A DNA stretch of 64,000 bases. It comes from Leuctra nigra (Eukaryota; Arthropoda; Insecta; Plecoptera; Leuctridae). Below are positions 34,640 through 47,350 of the stretch, in pieces; position 1 is the stretch's first letter; each line of letters begins with the position of its first letter. The position numbers and the translations under genes were made by a program. Location of the stretch: NCBI GenBank assembly GCA_934045905.1, contig OW203769.1:434001-498000 (forward strand), written 5' to 3'. Under the pieces are notes generated by a model that was not told the DNA's origin, searched no databases, and saw only the letters and a program-made list of their open reading frames with translations.

Positions 34640-35475
34640 CTGTGTAAAAAAATATGCATTTAGTTGTATTTCTTCATAAAACATAATGTTTTCAGAAACA
34701 ATTGTACATTTTGGGGGTGTGAATATTCGACATTTTCGATTATTCACAAATATTTTCTTATTATTTTATCAAAAAAAAATTTCAAGAATGTTTAGTTCCT
34801 TCTAGCTATATCTTGATCATCCTGCTTAAGGTCTCTGTGTATCACGTGACTTTATTTCGCTACATCCGATCAAAAGAAATAGTTACCTATGAGTACATAC
34901 CTTACATCGTTCATGTTGAATAATCCAAGGTGATTTATGACGGAAATTCACTGCATACTGGAGCTTATCAATATTTGCAGTCAATAATATTAATATTTGC
35001 AGTGATTTCAAAATTAAAAAAGTGAAAAAGTTGTGTATCCGTACGCGTTTGAAAGCTGTCAAAACTCAGTGCTGTTCGTTTAATCATTACATTCATAATA
35101 GTGGATATAATTAATATCTCAACATTTCGTTGGAAAGAGGAAGAAAGAGTGCATGTTATATATTCTGACATTGCGTCAGGTTTGTGATGCATATGTGCCT
35201 TTTTATTAGAGTAATGTTTGCTGTTCTTAGCAACTCGTAGAATTTCCTTCAACTTCAGGTCTTGATTTGAGAATATTTAGGTGCAAGGAAGTAAAATCCT
35301 CTAATATGTTATTTTCGCAGTTCTTTTCTGCGTAGATTAGTTCCAACAGATGTGTCCTAACTTATCTCATGAGGGAGAAGTCTTTGCTAAACTGAACCCT
35401 TCCAATAGAAAATGTGTAGCTTTTTGGTTAAAAAGTCACGTGATATTCAGGGACCTCTACTGAATCTCAATGTCA
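34640..35475. other. Intron, nothing recognised
   Basis: AT-rich unique sequence without a supported exon or repeat. Confidence 0.4.
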
Positions 35476-35972
35476 TCTAGTGGAGCGGTCGCTCCACTCA
35501 GCCAAGTCGTACCGTACACTCACAGTCACTCAACATACCGTAAATGCCTATATAAACTGAGGAGCAGACCAAACACTTTTACTGTAAGCAACAGCATAGC
35601 ATTTTCGGCCTACTGGATATCAACAATGGAACATCTCTCATTGTCTTTCTTCTTTCTTCTTCTTCTTCTTCTTCTTTTTCTTCTTCTTCTTCTTCTTCTG
35701 CTTCTTCTTCTTCTTCTTCTTCTTCTTCTTCTTCTTCTTCTTCTTCTTCTTCTTCTTCTTCTTCTTCTTCTTTTCTTCTTCTTCGTCTTCTTCTTCTTCT
35801 TCTTTCTTCTTCTTCTTCTTCTTCTTCTTCTTCTTCTTCTTCTTCTTCTTCTTCTTCTTCTTCTTCTTCTTCTTCTTCTTCTTCTTCTTCTTCTTCTTCT
35901 TCTTCTTCTTCTTCTTCTTCTTCTTCTTCTTCTTCTTCTTCTTCTTCTTCTTCTTCTCTTCTTCTTCTTCTT

Positions 35973-36003
<31 letters not shown>

Positions 36004-36815
36004 TGATTCCCGAAAAAGTTGCTATCACCGCCACAGCCTTAACGGCTGAACCGATCAACCTGACATTTTTACAACATATGCACTTTTGGCGCCTGACGAT
36101 ACCTTGCCTCTTGTGATATTTTGTGCCGCCATTTTTAAACCGGAAGTGACGTCATATCTCAAAAACGTCTGGACCGATTAGAACGAAATTAGCGCCATTC
36201 GATTTAGATGGTCATCTTTATAAAGTATCAATAAAAAAATTATTATTTTCTTATTTTCTAAACCGGAAGTGACGTCATAAATACTCAATATTTAACTTAT
36301 TTCAACAAATTATACTTAAAATACATACATAATAAACTTACATTGTAACATAGACAATACAATTTATAAATTCAAGGTTGCAGTGTTTTCGGTCGCCATT
36401 CCTAAAACCGGAAGTGATGTCATATATCTAAAACGCCTGTACCGATTGCAACTGAACTAGCTCCTGCGTATTCATTCTGCAATTTATTTGAAAAATCAAT
36501 TGTGAAAAATGAATAAAGAAATTAACGGTACGGAAATGGCGGCAGGAACTACTAAATGAAACCGGAAGTGACGTCATATATTACAAACGACATGACCGAT
36601 TTTACGGAAATATAGGGATTATGAATTTAGATGGTCGTTCATGAAGTATCAACTAGATTGTTTTCCTATTACCTATACCGGAAATCACGTCATATATATG
36701 CTAAATGACGTCATAAATATGGTAATTGACACTAAATTCACCACTTTATACTTTTAAATAGATATTTAGTAAACGTTCTTTGTAAATAATTATAAATTCA
36801 AAGTTGCAGTGTTCT
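35476..36815 (-). mobile_element. Helentron/HINE-like element 5 (reverse), 5'-truncated
   Basis: It starts TCTAGTGGAGCGGTCGCTCC (35477), continues through the 3' end and modules (CCGGAAGTGACGTCAT near 36140, 36263 and 36561), and breaks off in a module near 36815. A large TTC expansion occupies the position where relatives have GAT/ATC microsatellites. Confidence 0.75.
35636..36003. repeat. (TTC)n microsatellite, about 365 bp
   Basis: An almost pure pyrimidine strand of TTC with few interruptions (CTG, CGT, TTTC). The long Leu, Glu and Arg frames across it are artefacts. Confidence 0.98.
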
Positions 36816-37207
36816 CTGCAGAGATGCTAGTTTTGGTCTCAGTCGTGCTTGGGACCCTTTGTTCCTCAAGACTGTTGGAAAGACAGATATAATTACAGAA
36901 GTAGAAGAAGAAGAAGAAGAAGAAGAAGAAGAAGAAGAAGAAGAAGAAGAAGAAGAAGAAGAAGAAGAAGAAGAAGAAGAAGAAGAAGAAGAAGAAGAAG
37001 AGGAGGAAGAAAAGACAGCAAAGCAAGGTTCTTTGTGGGAGGGTCGTCTTAGAGTTAGAAAAAAGATTTATAGACCGTGATTTTTATAGCCTCTAGAAAA
37101 TTGTTTTAGTACTTTGTTTGAAATGTTTAATTGTTTTATATTATTTGAAGTTTTGTCCTGAAAAAGGTCCAAACATATGGACCGAAACTGTTGACTTTAC
37201 CTACAAA
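36816..37207. mobile_element. Retroelement 3'-end-like fragment with (GAA)n
   Basis: It holds (GAA)n at about 36902-37001. A 3' segment near 37153 contains a CCTGAAAAAGGTCC...GGACCGAAAC hairpin phrase of the kind seen at the ends of Penelope-like and some LINE elements. A short frame (GSLWEGRLRVRKKIYRP) ends at 37080. The assignment is tentative. Confidence 0.3.
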
Positions 37208-38793
37208 TCTAGTGGAGCGGTCGCTCCACCCAGCCAAGTCGTACTGTACACTCACACTCACTCAACATACCGTAAATGCCTAATAAACTGAGGAGCAGAC
37301 CAAACACTTTTACTGTTAGCAACAACATGGCATTTTCGGCCTACTGGATCTTAAAATTGGAAAATCTCACATTGTTGTGAAATGTCTTAATTTCGAGCTA
37401 TGGCCCACCCCACCCCATATACCAAATTTGGGAACAACAGGTTTTGCCATTTGCGAGCTAGAGGGCCATGAAAACAGTGAAATTATACCCCTTCTTAAAG
37501 CTATCTGATGATGATGATGATGTTGATGATGATGATTCAGATATCAGGAAACATTGTTGACAGGGCCACAGCCTAAACGGCTAAACCGATCGATCTGAAA
37601 TTTTTACCACATGTGCACTTTTGGCGTCTGATGATACCTTGCCTCTTGTGATTTTTTGTGCCGCCATTTTTAAAACGGAAGTGACGTCATATATGAAAAA
37701 CGGCTAGACCGATTTGAACGAAATTAGCGCCATTCGATTTAGATGGTCATCTATATGAAGTATGTTACTTTTAAATATAATTTTCTTATATTCTAAACCG
37801 GAAGTGGCGTCATACATTTGCAATATTTAGCTTATTTCATCAAATTATACTTTAAATACACATATCATTATCTTACATTGTAACAAAGACAATACAAAAT
37901 TATAATTTCAATACACAGTGTTCTCGGCCGCCATTCCTGAAACCGGAAGTGACGTCATACATCGAAAACGCCTGTACCGATTGCCACTGAACTAGCTCCT
38001 GTATATTCATTTTGCAATCTATTTGAAAAATCAATTGGGATAAATGAATATACAAATTAACGGTACCGGAAATGGCGGCAGGAACCACTAAATGAAACCG
38101 GAAGTGACGTCATATATTGAAAACGGCATGAGCGATTTGACGGAAATTAGCGCTATTGAATTCAGAAAGTCATTCATGAAGTATCAACTAGATAAAACTT
38201 AATTGTTTTCTTATTACCTATACCGGAAATGACGTCATAAAAATGCTTAATGACGTCATTAATATTCTAAAGGACACTAAATTCACCACTTTATACTTTT
38301 AAATAGATATTTAGTAAACATACATTGTAAATAATTATAAATTCAAGGTTGCAGTGCTCTCGGCCGCCATTTTCTAAAACCGGAAGTGACGTCATATAAC
38401 GAAAACGGCTGTTCCGATTGCAACTAAATTTTGGAATTGTGTAGGACTTATAATTATGAATTCAATACGACATTAATTTCGGCCGCCATTGTTAAAACCG
38501 GAAGTGACGTCATATATCGAAAACGGATGTACCGATTGCAACCAAATTTTAGAATTATGTCGGACTAATATAATTATGAAATAAAGACGACATTATTTTC
38601 GGCCGCCATTGTCAAAACCGGAAGTGACGTCATATATCGAAAACGGCTGTACCAATTGCAACCAAATTTTGGAAATGTGTAGGACTAATAATTATGAATT
38701 AAAGACGACATTATTTTCGGCCGCCATTGTTAAAACCGAAGTGACGTCATTATCGAAAGCGGCTGTACCGATTGCAACCAAATTTTGGAAATA

Positions 38794-41700
38794 CCCTACA
38801 AACACTGGGAGGTCCCTGGACGCGTCCTAGGCCGTCCCAGATGGGCGTACGGGCCTGCCCAGGGACCTCCCGTCTTATGGGTGATTAGCATGGAGTGAGA
38901 CTCCCGGGGCCTGCCACTGGGAATAAGCCCGGGCGGCGGCCTGGGCCGTCCCATGACGCCCGCGCGGGAGGTATGGGCCGTCCCTGGACCCTCCCGGGCG
39001 GCCCGCGCGGGAGGCATAGGCCGGCCCTGGCCCCCGCCCGGGCGGCCCGCGCGGGAGCAGCTGCTCGCTCTGTAGCCCCCTCCCCCTACGCACATTCCAT
39101 AACGGTCACGTGCTAGCTTGCTAGGTACACTCTCATTCAAAATGCAGTACCTACAAAACGTGCCTCTGATCCAGACACGTGCATATAGGCACTAATTTTG
39201 AATGCGAATGTACCTGGAAAAAATACGTTTCATTAAGACATAATTAATTGCAAACGTGAGTGACACGAGAAACGGGATTTTTTCACAATTTCGGAGAGTG
39301 GGCGTTGTCATACGAAAAAAATAATCCAGGTATTTTCTTCCAGGGTCAATGTATTAGTTCACAGTTCACGGAATATTTCACAACAGTTGTAATTTGTTAT
39401 GTCAACTAGAAGAACAGTAGGTACCTACTCAAACACATTAGAAATGCATTTAAATGGTCAAATATTAATAAAAAAAAATAGCCGGTATATTATAAAGTTA
39501 ATCAGTGGTTATTGGAAGTTATTTTATCTCGCCATGTTTCCCTATTGTTTGAAAGCTGTTCCACTGACCTGACACATTACCTAAGGTACCTCCTACTGTT
39601 TTTATTTTTAACGCATTTTTATTTGGAGGAAATATTTTGGGATCATTTGAAATCCTCAACTTGACTGTCACATAATGGGGAAGTCTCGTGAAATTCAGAT
39701 TTCAGAATAATAGACCATTATTTTATGAAAGTTGATTATGTTGCTGAACACAGATGTGATTTTATTTTTGCTGTGGGATGAATAGTTTTCAAGGAATGAA
39801 TTTACAAAGTTTGATTACTTTTAACAGGAAAATTTACAGAAAATTTACAGATGATCCACCAGGGTAACACATTAGTGTAAGTGGATTCTTGTAATACGTC
39901 GTTTTTCCCGCCAAAAGTCCCATTATAATTGAATTTCATTTGCATGAATTAATTTTTAACATTTCGCGGGTGACAAATGTCAGTAATTATTTGCGTTGAT
40001 ATTTAAAAACTTACTGGAACAAAATTTCTAGAGACTTAAGTATTACCTACCTTATTCATAAAAAAATGAAGAAGGATAAAAAGATCCATAATTTTTGTTT
40101 ATGAATCGGTTGTTGGATTTTGAAATTAGCAATTATTTTTTGATAATCTCTTACAGGACGATTGAATCGTTTCAATAATAATTTTTTCACGTACTATTCC
40201 CTACTTACTTAGGTACTATATTGTTTTGATAAATTACAAAAAATAAAATGCTACACATAGGAGATTCACTGCAATTGAATTTTAGGAATAATAAAGAGCA
40301 GGAAAACACACGAAAATTAAAAAAAAAAACAGTTTCATATAATATAAACGTATATTATTGTAAAAGATTATACTTCCACATCACTTAAAATTTTTAAATG
40401 TCCTTCAACCTTCACACGTCACATAGTATCAAACATTCTGAGGTAGGTACTACCTGGCAGTGAGTCTGGCACGCTGTCTCTTTATCGACAAGACACAATT
40501 CGGATTTTACTTCACTCACGGATATGTTGGCACAATTTTTCATCTTCAGTTTTTCAAGAAAATGAATGCTATTGAATACGTATTTCTTTCATCTGAAAAA
40601 ATAAAATTGCAAAGTATTTAGGTAATGTACCTTGTACTAATAATGTTTGCAAGATATTTGCAATTATTTATTATTGTAGGTACAGATTCTAACCTAAACA
40701 AGATTTATACAAGATCTTGAAAAGCTTAGCAAGATCATGCAGCGTATTGTTAGAAGTGTTTTTTATTTTTTGTGTAAATTTTTATTCGGTCAGACCAATG
40801 AAAGTCCAACATTTACAAGATCTTGTTATCAGTAAGATCTTGTTAATTTTGTCAATATTTAACACTATTATTATGCTATGCTCAAAAGAATTTTCCGATT
40901 TAATGGCCAGATACTGGATTCCATCCATAAATTATTAGCACACGGTCTTGTGGTGTCGAGGACTGACATCCGCAATCTACGTGGATGCAACTTCTTTTGA
41001 GCATGAGGCTGCCTAGCAAATAGTTTCTACCTACTACACAAGAACTATTTATGTAAATAACTGCAATAGCAGATAGCTGCAAATAACAGTCTTTACAAAA
41101 ATTTTAAAAATTGAATTTTTGGCACAGAGTGATCCCTAAAAAAAAGAAAGATAGATTCAATGAAGAATTTGTAAATTGATAGGATAAACTTCTTGGCAAT
41201 GAATAATACAAAAATCACTTTTGTGTTGTGTGACCTGCCACAATAATCACTTGAGGTAAAATTATTACCATTAGGTACACTATTTATTTAAAACCCCAAT
41301 AAAAATTTGAAACATTCTATATTGCATAAATGTGATTTATAGGTAAGGTTAGAGGAAATACTACACATATAAAATACTAAAATGTGGCTTACCATCAGAG
41401 AGTTCTGAATCATTACATCTGTAGGCTAGGTAACATTTAATCCATTAACTCGATGAAGTCCCAAGTCCTGTGCATCTTCAGAATTCTCGCTAATTTGCCA
41501 AGAAGTAAATTTACTTTTTAATTGAAGTAGGTAGGCAATTAAATCGACTCTAGAATAAGAGTAGGGCAAGTTCACGGTGAATCTGTAGAACCTACAAAAA
41601 GTAAGGTGAAAGTTAGCAACTCAAATTAATTTCCTCTCAGCCATTCCGTGTTACGGGTGTACGGGTGTAAGATGCTATGTTCAGCATCTTATTCATCAAA

Positions 41701-43478
41701 ATAAAAATAGTTAGGATCATTGTGCAGCCTTCTAAATTTTTTATGTAATTTACATGGTTCGACACGAAATTTAAATTTAAATGCGGTCCCACAATTTTAC
41801 TGATAACAAAATAACTATTCAAACTTAAAAAAAAAACTGATTACATATTTGGAATCAGCAAGAAAATACTATGAATTTAATATAAAAACATGCTGATTTA
41901 TTTACATTTAATAATTCAGCAGTCATATGTATTATGTGGGATATGTCTGCATTCGCATGGAATGGCTGCTCTCTTACCACCGGCGCGTTAGAGGAAATTC
42001 AAAAGGTGCGGTTTATTTTTTTGGATGACAACATTCAATCTCAAAAATTTTACTACGTATTTGAATGAAGCGGGACCACCATTCAATGTATGTATCTACT
42101 ACCTCCGACAAGAATGTAATTTCCATGCAACATAATTTATACTTTCGGATCACAGCAAAAATGTTTGTTATTGGCCTTGTACCTAAGGTACCTACATAAA
42201 CAAAAATAATTGATGTATATCTAAAATCCTTGATAAAGTTAAATAATTAAAAATAATTAAAACATTTACCACTCTGCTCGGTTCGGTTCTTAATGTTTCG
42301 GCTCGGTTTGACGATACAGCTTGGTTCGCTCGCAGGACGAATACGCGCTTTGTTTCTGGAGTTCAATATCTTAATAGCCTATTTTCTTCCAGAGTAGATT
42401 CACCTTTAACAAGTAACATTATTAAAACTGCAGTAGGTACCTTGGTAGGTATGTGGGATGGTTATTGGTTAATGTAGAGGTGAAAATATTCCCAAAATAG
42501 GCGGAGGTATGTACTAGGTACCTACAGGTAGGGTTCCTACTGACTACTACCACTGATATGTATAGACTACCACGCCAAGCAAACTGTTTACCTACTTTAT
42601 TTATTTTATAAATACCTAAACTACCTACCTAGTTGGAAATTTTACTTTGCATAAATTGCTACATTTCAAAAATGTACATGTGAGGTTAATGTTTACTGAA
42701 CATTGGTCACACTACCTATTGGTTTATTAGTATCCCCAGCATACAAAACTAAAGTAACAACGATTAATGCCTGGATACTTATGTAGTTGTGATGAAGACT
42801 CACCTTCAATGGGTTGTATGGCTCTGTGATGAAAATCCAAACAAAAGAGGCACAACAAAACTGTAATTATTTCACGATTTGTGTCACATTAAATGGTTTG
42901 AACTGAGACAAACTATTCAGCAGTGAACACTGCATTCACGGACACAGATAATAATTGAAATCACATTCAAAATCACTCAAAAGGACGTAAACTACACACT
43001 CATGACACTCTGTAAAATATCAACAAACGTCAAACGCCGCGTTTGAAATGAAGAAGGGAGAACGGAAACAAGTTGATTCACGAAGATGGCCGACTGCCGA
43101 GTTCATAAAAGAAACTTTACTAATAACGTTTAAAATGGTATGGATACTTTGCTTTGGAATTGTAAACATATTTATTCTTAAATCAATATATCCATGTGAA
43201 ATGTAGATGTAATTATTATAGAAATGAAGTTATAAATATGAAAAAAATAAGTCATTAGAGCAGCTCAAATTCAAACAGTCGTAGCGCCCGCGCGGGCCGT
43301 CCCTAGCCATTCCCGGGCGGGACCAAGACGGGACATTCCTAGAAATTTTACAGCCAGATAAAACGGATCGGTTGGGCTCCGTTGGGCAGGCCCAGGGCAT
43401 GCCCTAGTAGTTCCCGCCCGGGACGTCCCACTTGGGCGCTAGATGGGCAGAAGCCCGGGCCGCCCAGTGTTTGTAGGG
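38794..43478. mobile_element. 4.7-kb non-autonomous TIR element, TA target duplication, GC-rich termini
   Basis: The termini CCCTACAAACACTGGG (38794) and CCCAGTGTTTGTAGGG (ending 43478) are inverted and flanked by TA. The host module aligns with neighbouring uninterrupted modules across the gap (GGAAAT...GACTAATAATTATG), proving insertion. The ends (38794-39080 and 43280-43478) are made of GGCCGTCCC/CCCGGGCGG words. The 4.2-kb core is AT-rich, has many TAGGTACCTA words and no transposase. The core may include captured host DNA (see 42808-43080). TA duplication points to Tc1/mariner-type or similar integration. Confidence 0.75.
42808..43080 (-). other. 5'-exon-like segment inside the TIR element (possible gene capture)
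   Basis: Read on the minus strand, a segment with little simple repeat ends at a strong donor, TTGAAG/GTGAGTCTTC (just below 42808). It has no long frame, as expected for a 5' untranslated exon. A second segment at about 42268-42358 is open in two frames and lies between CTCCAG and GTAAAT. Just outside, on the plus strand, AAGATGGCCG near 43084 resembles a YY1-type initiator site. This pattern would fit a captured promoter and first exon, but no peptide supports it. Confidence 0.25.
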
Positions 43479-44804
43479 TAGTATGACTAATAATTATGAA
43501 TTCAAGACGACATTAATTTCGGCCGCCATTTCAAAACCGGAAGGGACGTTATAATATATCGAAAACGGCTGGACCGATTGTAATTTCTTAGTACCTATCC
43601 TAATCGATTGAATCGTATTTTTTTAAAGAAATTAGTCCTTGCTCGGACATGTGCTACAAGCTGTATGAATAAACTAACAAAAGAAGTGATATCCCAGAAA
43701 AAAACACTCCGTGTAAAAAAGGCAGCCAAGTCTCTTTACTTAAAAAAAAATCAACACCGAAAAGGAGTGATATCAAAAAAGGAGCCAAGTCAATGACATT
43801 TCCAAATATTTAATCGTATCTTTGAAATAGAAGTATAAACACCGAGAAATACTTTACAAAAGGACTTGACGCATCGTTTTTTTAAAGACATTTTTCTATT
43901 CATAAGCATATGCCATTTATATACAACCGTAATTTAGAATTTTTAGAATAATAGGGACACAACTTTCAATTACATATTATACCTACATACCTACTGTAAA
44001 ATATTTTCTATTTGAATATGTACGCGGTGAAACTTGTTGCCTTTATTTGTAATAAATATACAATAGTTATCTTCATATTATTGTTTCGTGGTCAACATAA
44101 TTAAGTCTCATGCGTTACACCTTCTCACAATGAAATACATTTCTATTAATCCACATTTTATAACAATACATTTCACAAAGTACACAGTGAAGTCACATTG
44201 AACAACTATTAAAACCATAATAATATATACCATATAATGGTATAATATATACCATAATAATATACTTCCATAATATAATAGTGTTCTATAAATAGTTAGT
44301 AATTATTTGACAACTTTTCATGATTTCCCTCAGTCATGATCAAATTATGAAAAGATATCCTTCTAATATCACCATATTTACAGTGCTATAAGAATATATA
44401 TGAGCCCACTTCCTTGTTATTTAATTCTACCTCCCTTAATATTACTTCTCTAAAGCATGACATCTTTCTTCTATCGCCATTACAAAATTATAAAATAGCC
44501 ATTACCAAAAGTAGCTTGATTCATAGATCCTGGCTCAAATAAAAAGAGGAATATGTACCTACTTGTTAATAATCTTTCCACTTTTAGGATAGAATGATGT
44601 CTTTAAAAAAACGATGCGCCAAGTCCTTTTGTAAAGTATTTCTCGGTGTTTATACTTCTATTTCAAAGATACGATTAAATATTTGGAAATGTCATTGACT
44701 TGGCTCCTTTTTTGATATCACTCCTTTTCGGTGTTGATTTTTTTTTAAGTAAAGAGACTTGGCTGCCTTTTTTACACGGAGTGTTTTTTTCTGGGTAAAC
44801 TAAA

Positions 44805-46612
44805 CCCATAAAAAACACTCCGTGTAAAAATACCAGCCAAGTCTCTTCAACTTAAAAAAAATAATGAAATCTAAAAATTCTGCACTGAAAAGTAGTGATA
44901 TCAAAAAATTAGCCAAGTCAAAACTTTATTTGAAAATCAAAAAATACTTGGCGCATCGTGTACATAAATAGCTTGGAAGTATAAGCCAATTATAAATTAT
45001 ACATGAAATATACATATACATAGTATACCTATAATGCCCTAAAAAAACGATGCGCCAAGTATTTTTTGATTTTCAAATAAAGTTTTGACTTGGCTAATTT
45101 TTTGATATCACTACTTTTCAGTGCAGAATTTTTAGATTTCATTATTTTTTTTAAGTTGAAGAGACTTGGCTGGTATTTTTACACGGAGTGTTTTTTATGG
45201 GGATATCACTACTTTTTTTAGTTTATTCTTACAACTTACGTGTGACACATATCACATGAACAATTACTAAATCCTTTAAAAAAAATTACCCTTTACAATT
45301 TGGTTATTCTCATGAAAAAAACAAAGGTTTCATTCCAATCGGTCAACCCAGTTCCGAGATATGGCAACACGTCGGTTTTCAAAATGGCCGCTGAACTTTC
45401 TGCACTGCCACATAGAATTTATAACTATAAATGATGTGTATCATTTTTAGCTTTCTGAATATGTATTTATTGTATAGGAGGGGATTATAATGATTTATAA
45501 ATTTGAATGACGTCATTTCCGGCCTCATAAATAGGAAAATTCTAGTTTGACTGTTCCTATTCCATAGAGATGTCCTTCCGAATCGTTTGGCACTAGTTTC
45601 ATACCGATCTGTCAACCAGTTTTCGAGATATTACGTCGTTTCTTCCGATTTCAAAATGGCTGCTGAAATCACTGACCTCTTGAATTATAATTTAAACATG
45701 ATTTCATTTTATTATAAGCAGTCTCAAATAGTATATTTATTGCATCAAAATGTAAATTTGTGCGATTTTTAAAATGTGTGACGTCATTTCCGGTTTCAGT
45801 ATGGGAAACTGCAAATATTATTGATGATAATACATAAAGTTGACCGTCTAAATTGTTTAGCGTTGGTTTCGTTTAAATCTATTAAGACGTTATTAAGATA
45901 TGATGTCATTTCTGGTTTCAAAATGGCGGCTTCCGGTTGGTTTTATATCAAGTCAAATAATATCACAAAAGAACATACGTTACATAAATATCAAAATAAT
46001 TGGATCAAATTTGTTGCCGAAATGCCAATCGATGAATTAAATTTCATGACGTCATTTCCGGTTTCGTTAACATAAATTTTAGTCTGTTGCTATTGATTAT
46101 CCATATAGATGACCGTCCGAATCGTTTGGCGCTATTTTCGTTCCAATCGGTCTAGCCGTTGTTGAGATATGACGTCACTTCCGGTTTCAAAATGGCGGCA
46201 CAAAAAATTCATGGGGTGAAGGTTAAATCAGACGCCAAAAGTGCACACGTGGTAAAAATGTGAGATCAATCGGTTCAGCCGTTTTGGCTGTGGCCATGTT
46301 ACCGGATTTGAATTCCAGGAGACTACTACTACTGAGATTATTATTATGAAAACCGCCCTAAAACACTGTTTTCACGGCCCTCTAGCGTGCAAAGGGCGTA
46401 ACCTATTGTTCCCAAATTTGGTATATGTTGTAGGGTGGGCCATAGCTCGAAATTAAGATATATCGCAACAATGTGAGATTTCCCAATTTTAAGATCCAGT
46501 AGGCCGAAAATGCCACTTTGATGCTTACAGTAAAAGTGGGTTTGCTCCAGCCTTTATTTGAGAGTGTACGCGCCGTACGACTTGGCTGGCGTGGAGCGAC
46601 CGCTCCACTAGA
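44805..46612 (+). mobile_element. Helentron/HINE-like element 7 (forward), full length, about 1.8 kb
   Basis: It starts CCCATAAAAAACACTCCGTG (44805), with a short-loop foldback block to 45203. Modules with TGACGTCATTTCCGG/TGACGTCACTTCCGG lie near 45508, 45779, 46048 and 46170, followed by AAAATGGCGGC. Then come a CTA/ATT microsatellite near 46324 and the 3' hairpin and CTAGAT ending at 46613. Confidence 0.8.
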
Positions 46613-46709
46613 TACAGGATGATACAAGAAGTTTCCATTGTTGTCATAATTTGCCATAAAAGGTGTCTCCATTTAGTATAAAGTATCTTATTGATAATTG
46701 TGGTTTCAG

Positions 46710-46771
46710 GAATAGAAATTGAGAGGGAAGAAAATAATGGTGTATGTGTTTTCAGCGAAGATTTAGACAAT
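46710..46771 (+). CDS. Candidate exon of a plus-strand gene, phase 1 to 0
   Basis: The acceptor TTGTGGTTTCAG precedes 46710 and the donor GACAAT/GTAGGT follows 46771. Entering in phase 1, the exon reads IEIEREENNGVCVFSEDLDN with no stop. Joined to the exon at 32655-32732 the codon at the junction is GGA. Another acceptor-like CAG occurs inside (GTGTTTTCAG near 46754). It lies between two Helentron-like elements and inside the 34-49 kb intron of the minus-strand gene. The family is unknown. Confidence 0.45.
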
Positions 46772-47350
46772 GTAGGTATTTAAACTCCCGTTAATGTCAG
46801 TGGATGAAAGTTAAATACATTCTCACACATAACTCAATAAACCAAGGATAAATTCACATAAATGTATTAAAAGTTATTTCATATTAATTTATGAATTCAT
46901 AAGTAAACATAAAATCACCTACTTCCTACAAAGTAACTGCAAACAAATCCTTCAAACACGTAATTTTGTATGGTTTATTCTGTTTTTTCAAAAACAACTT
47001 CGGTTCATTTTTACATTTTTCCCATTCAATAAATATGTTTGAAACTTACATATATTATATGCCAGTATGTTTTCTAAAATATGTTCAAGTTTCAAACCCC
47101 TATCTTTAATAGTGTTGATGTAGTGACCTCTCAAACAAGGGGATGTTTTGCGCCACCCGGTATAAGAATAGCACACAGCGCGTGAAATCTCCACCTGCTT
47201 ATCCGCACCCGGTCCGCCATTCGCAGGCGATCTCAGCGCTACTAGCGGAGGTGGTAACCGCGAGAGGTAAATAGACGAGGTTTCCACCAAAAAAGGTTTA
47301 AAATGTTGCTGCAAATGTCGTGCCCGGGAAAGGGTTAAGATAAAAACAAT
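46772..47350. other. Intron with an eroded repeat
   Basis: A minus-strand frame at 46988-47365 contains RGHYINTIKDRGLKLEHILENIL-like text (quoted here only in part) beside the phrase ACCGGGTGGCGCAAAACATC, which resembles transposon ends. I cannot assign a family. Confidence 0.3.

Larger units (their letters stand above)
37208..44795 (-). mobile_element. Helentron/HINE-like element 6 (reverse), split by a 4.7-kb element
   Basis: The 3' end TCTAGTGGAGCGG lies at 37208 and the 5' end TTTTTTTCTGGG at 44795. It is the richest copy in modules: CCGGAAGTGACGTCAT near 37677, 37943, 38097, 38382, 38498 and 38617, with degraded forms in between. The module at 38770 is interrupted at 38794-43478 and resumes at 43479. 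The 5' foldback block is 43692-44795. It stands head to head with element 7, 9 bp away. Confidence 0.75.

Noticed and set aside
34146..34679. Plus-strand Gly/Leu and Cys-rich frames over the 34-kb exon
   Set aside because: Shadows of a 12-bp GC repeat; splice signals support the minus strand.
35470..36058. Long Leu, Phe, Glu and Arg frames
   Set aside because: Pure translation of a TTC/GAA microsatellite on both strands.
36790..37080. Poly-Glu, poly-Arg and poly-Phe frames
   Set aside because: Translation of the (GAA)n tract; only the short tail after it has any complexity.
38796..39140. GC-rich open frames on both strands (possible exon)
   Set aside because: They lie in the terminal region of the 4.7-kb TIR element, and the other terminus at 43280-43478 has the same GC words inverted.
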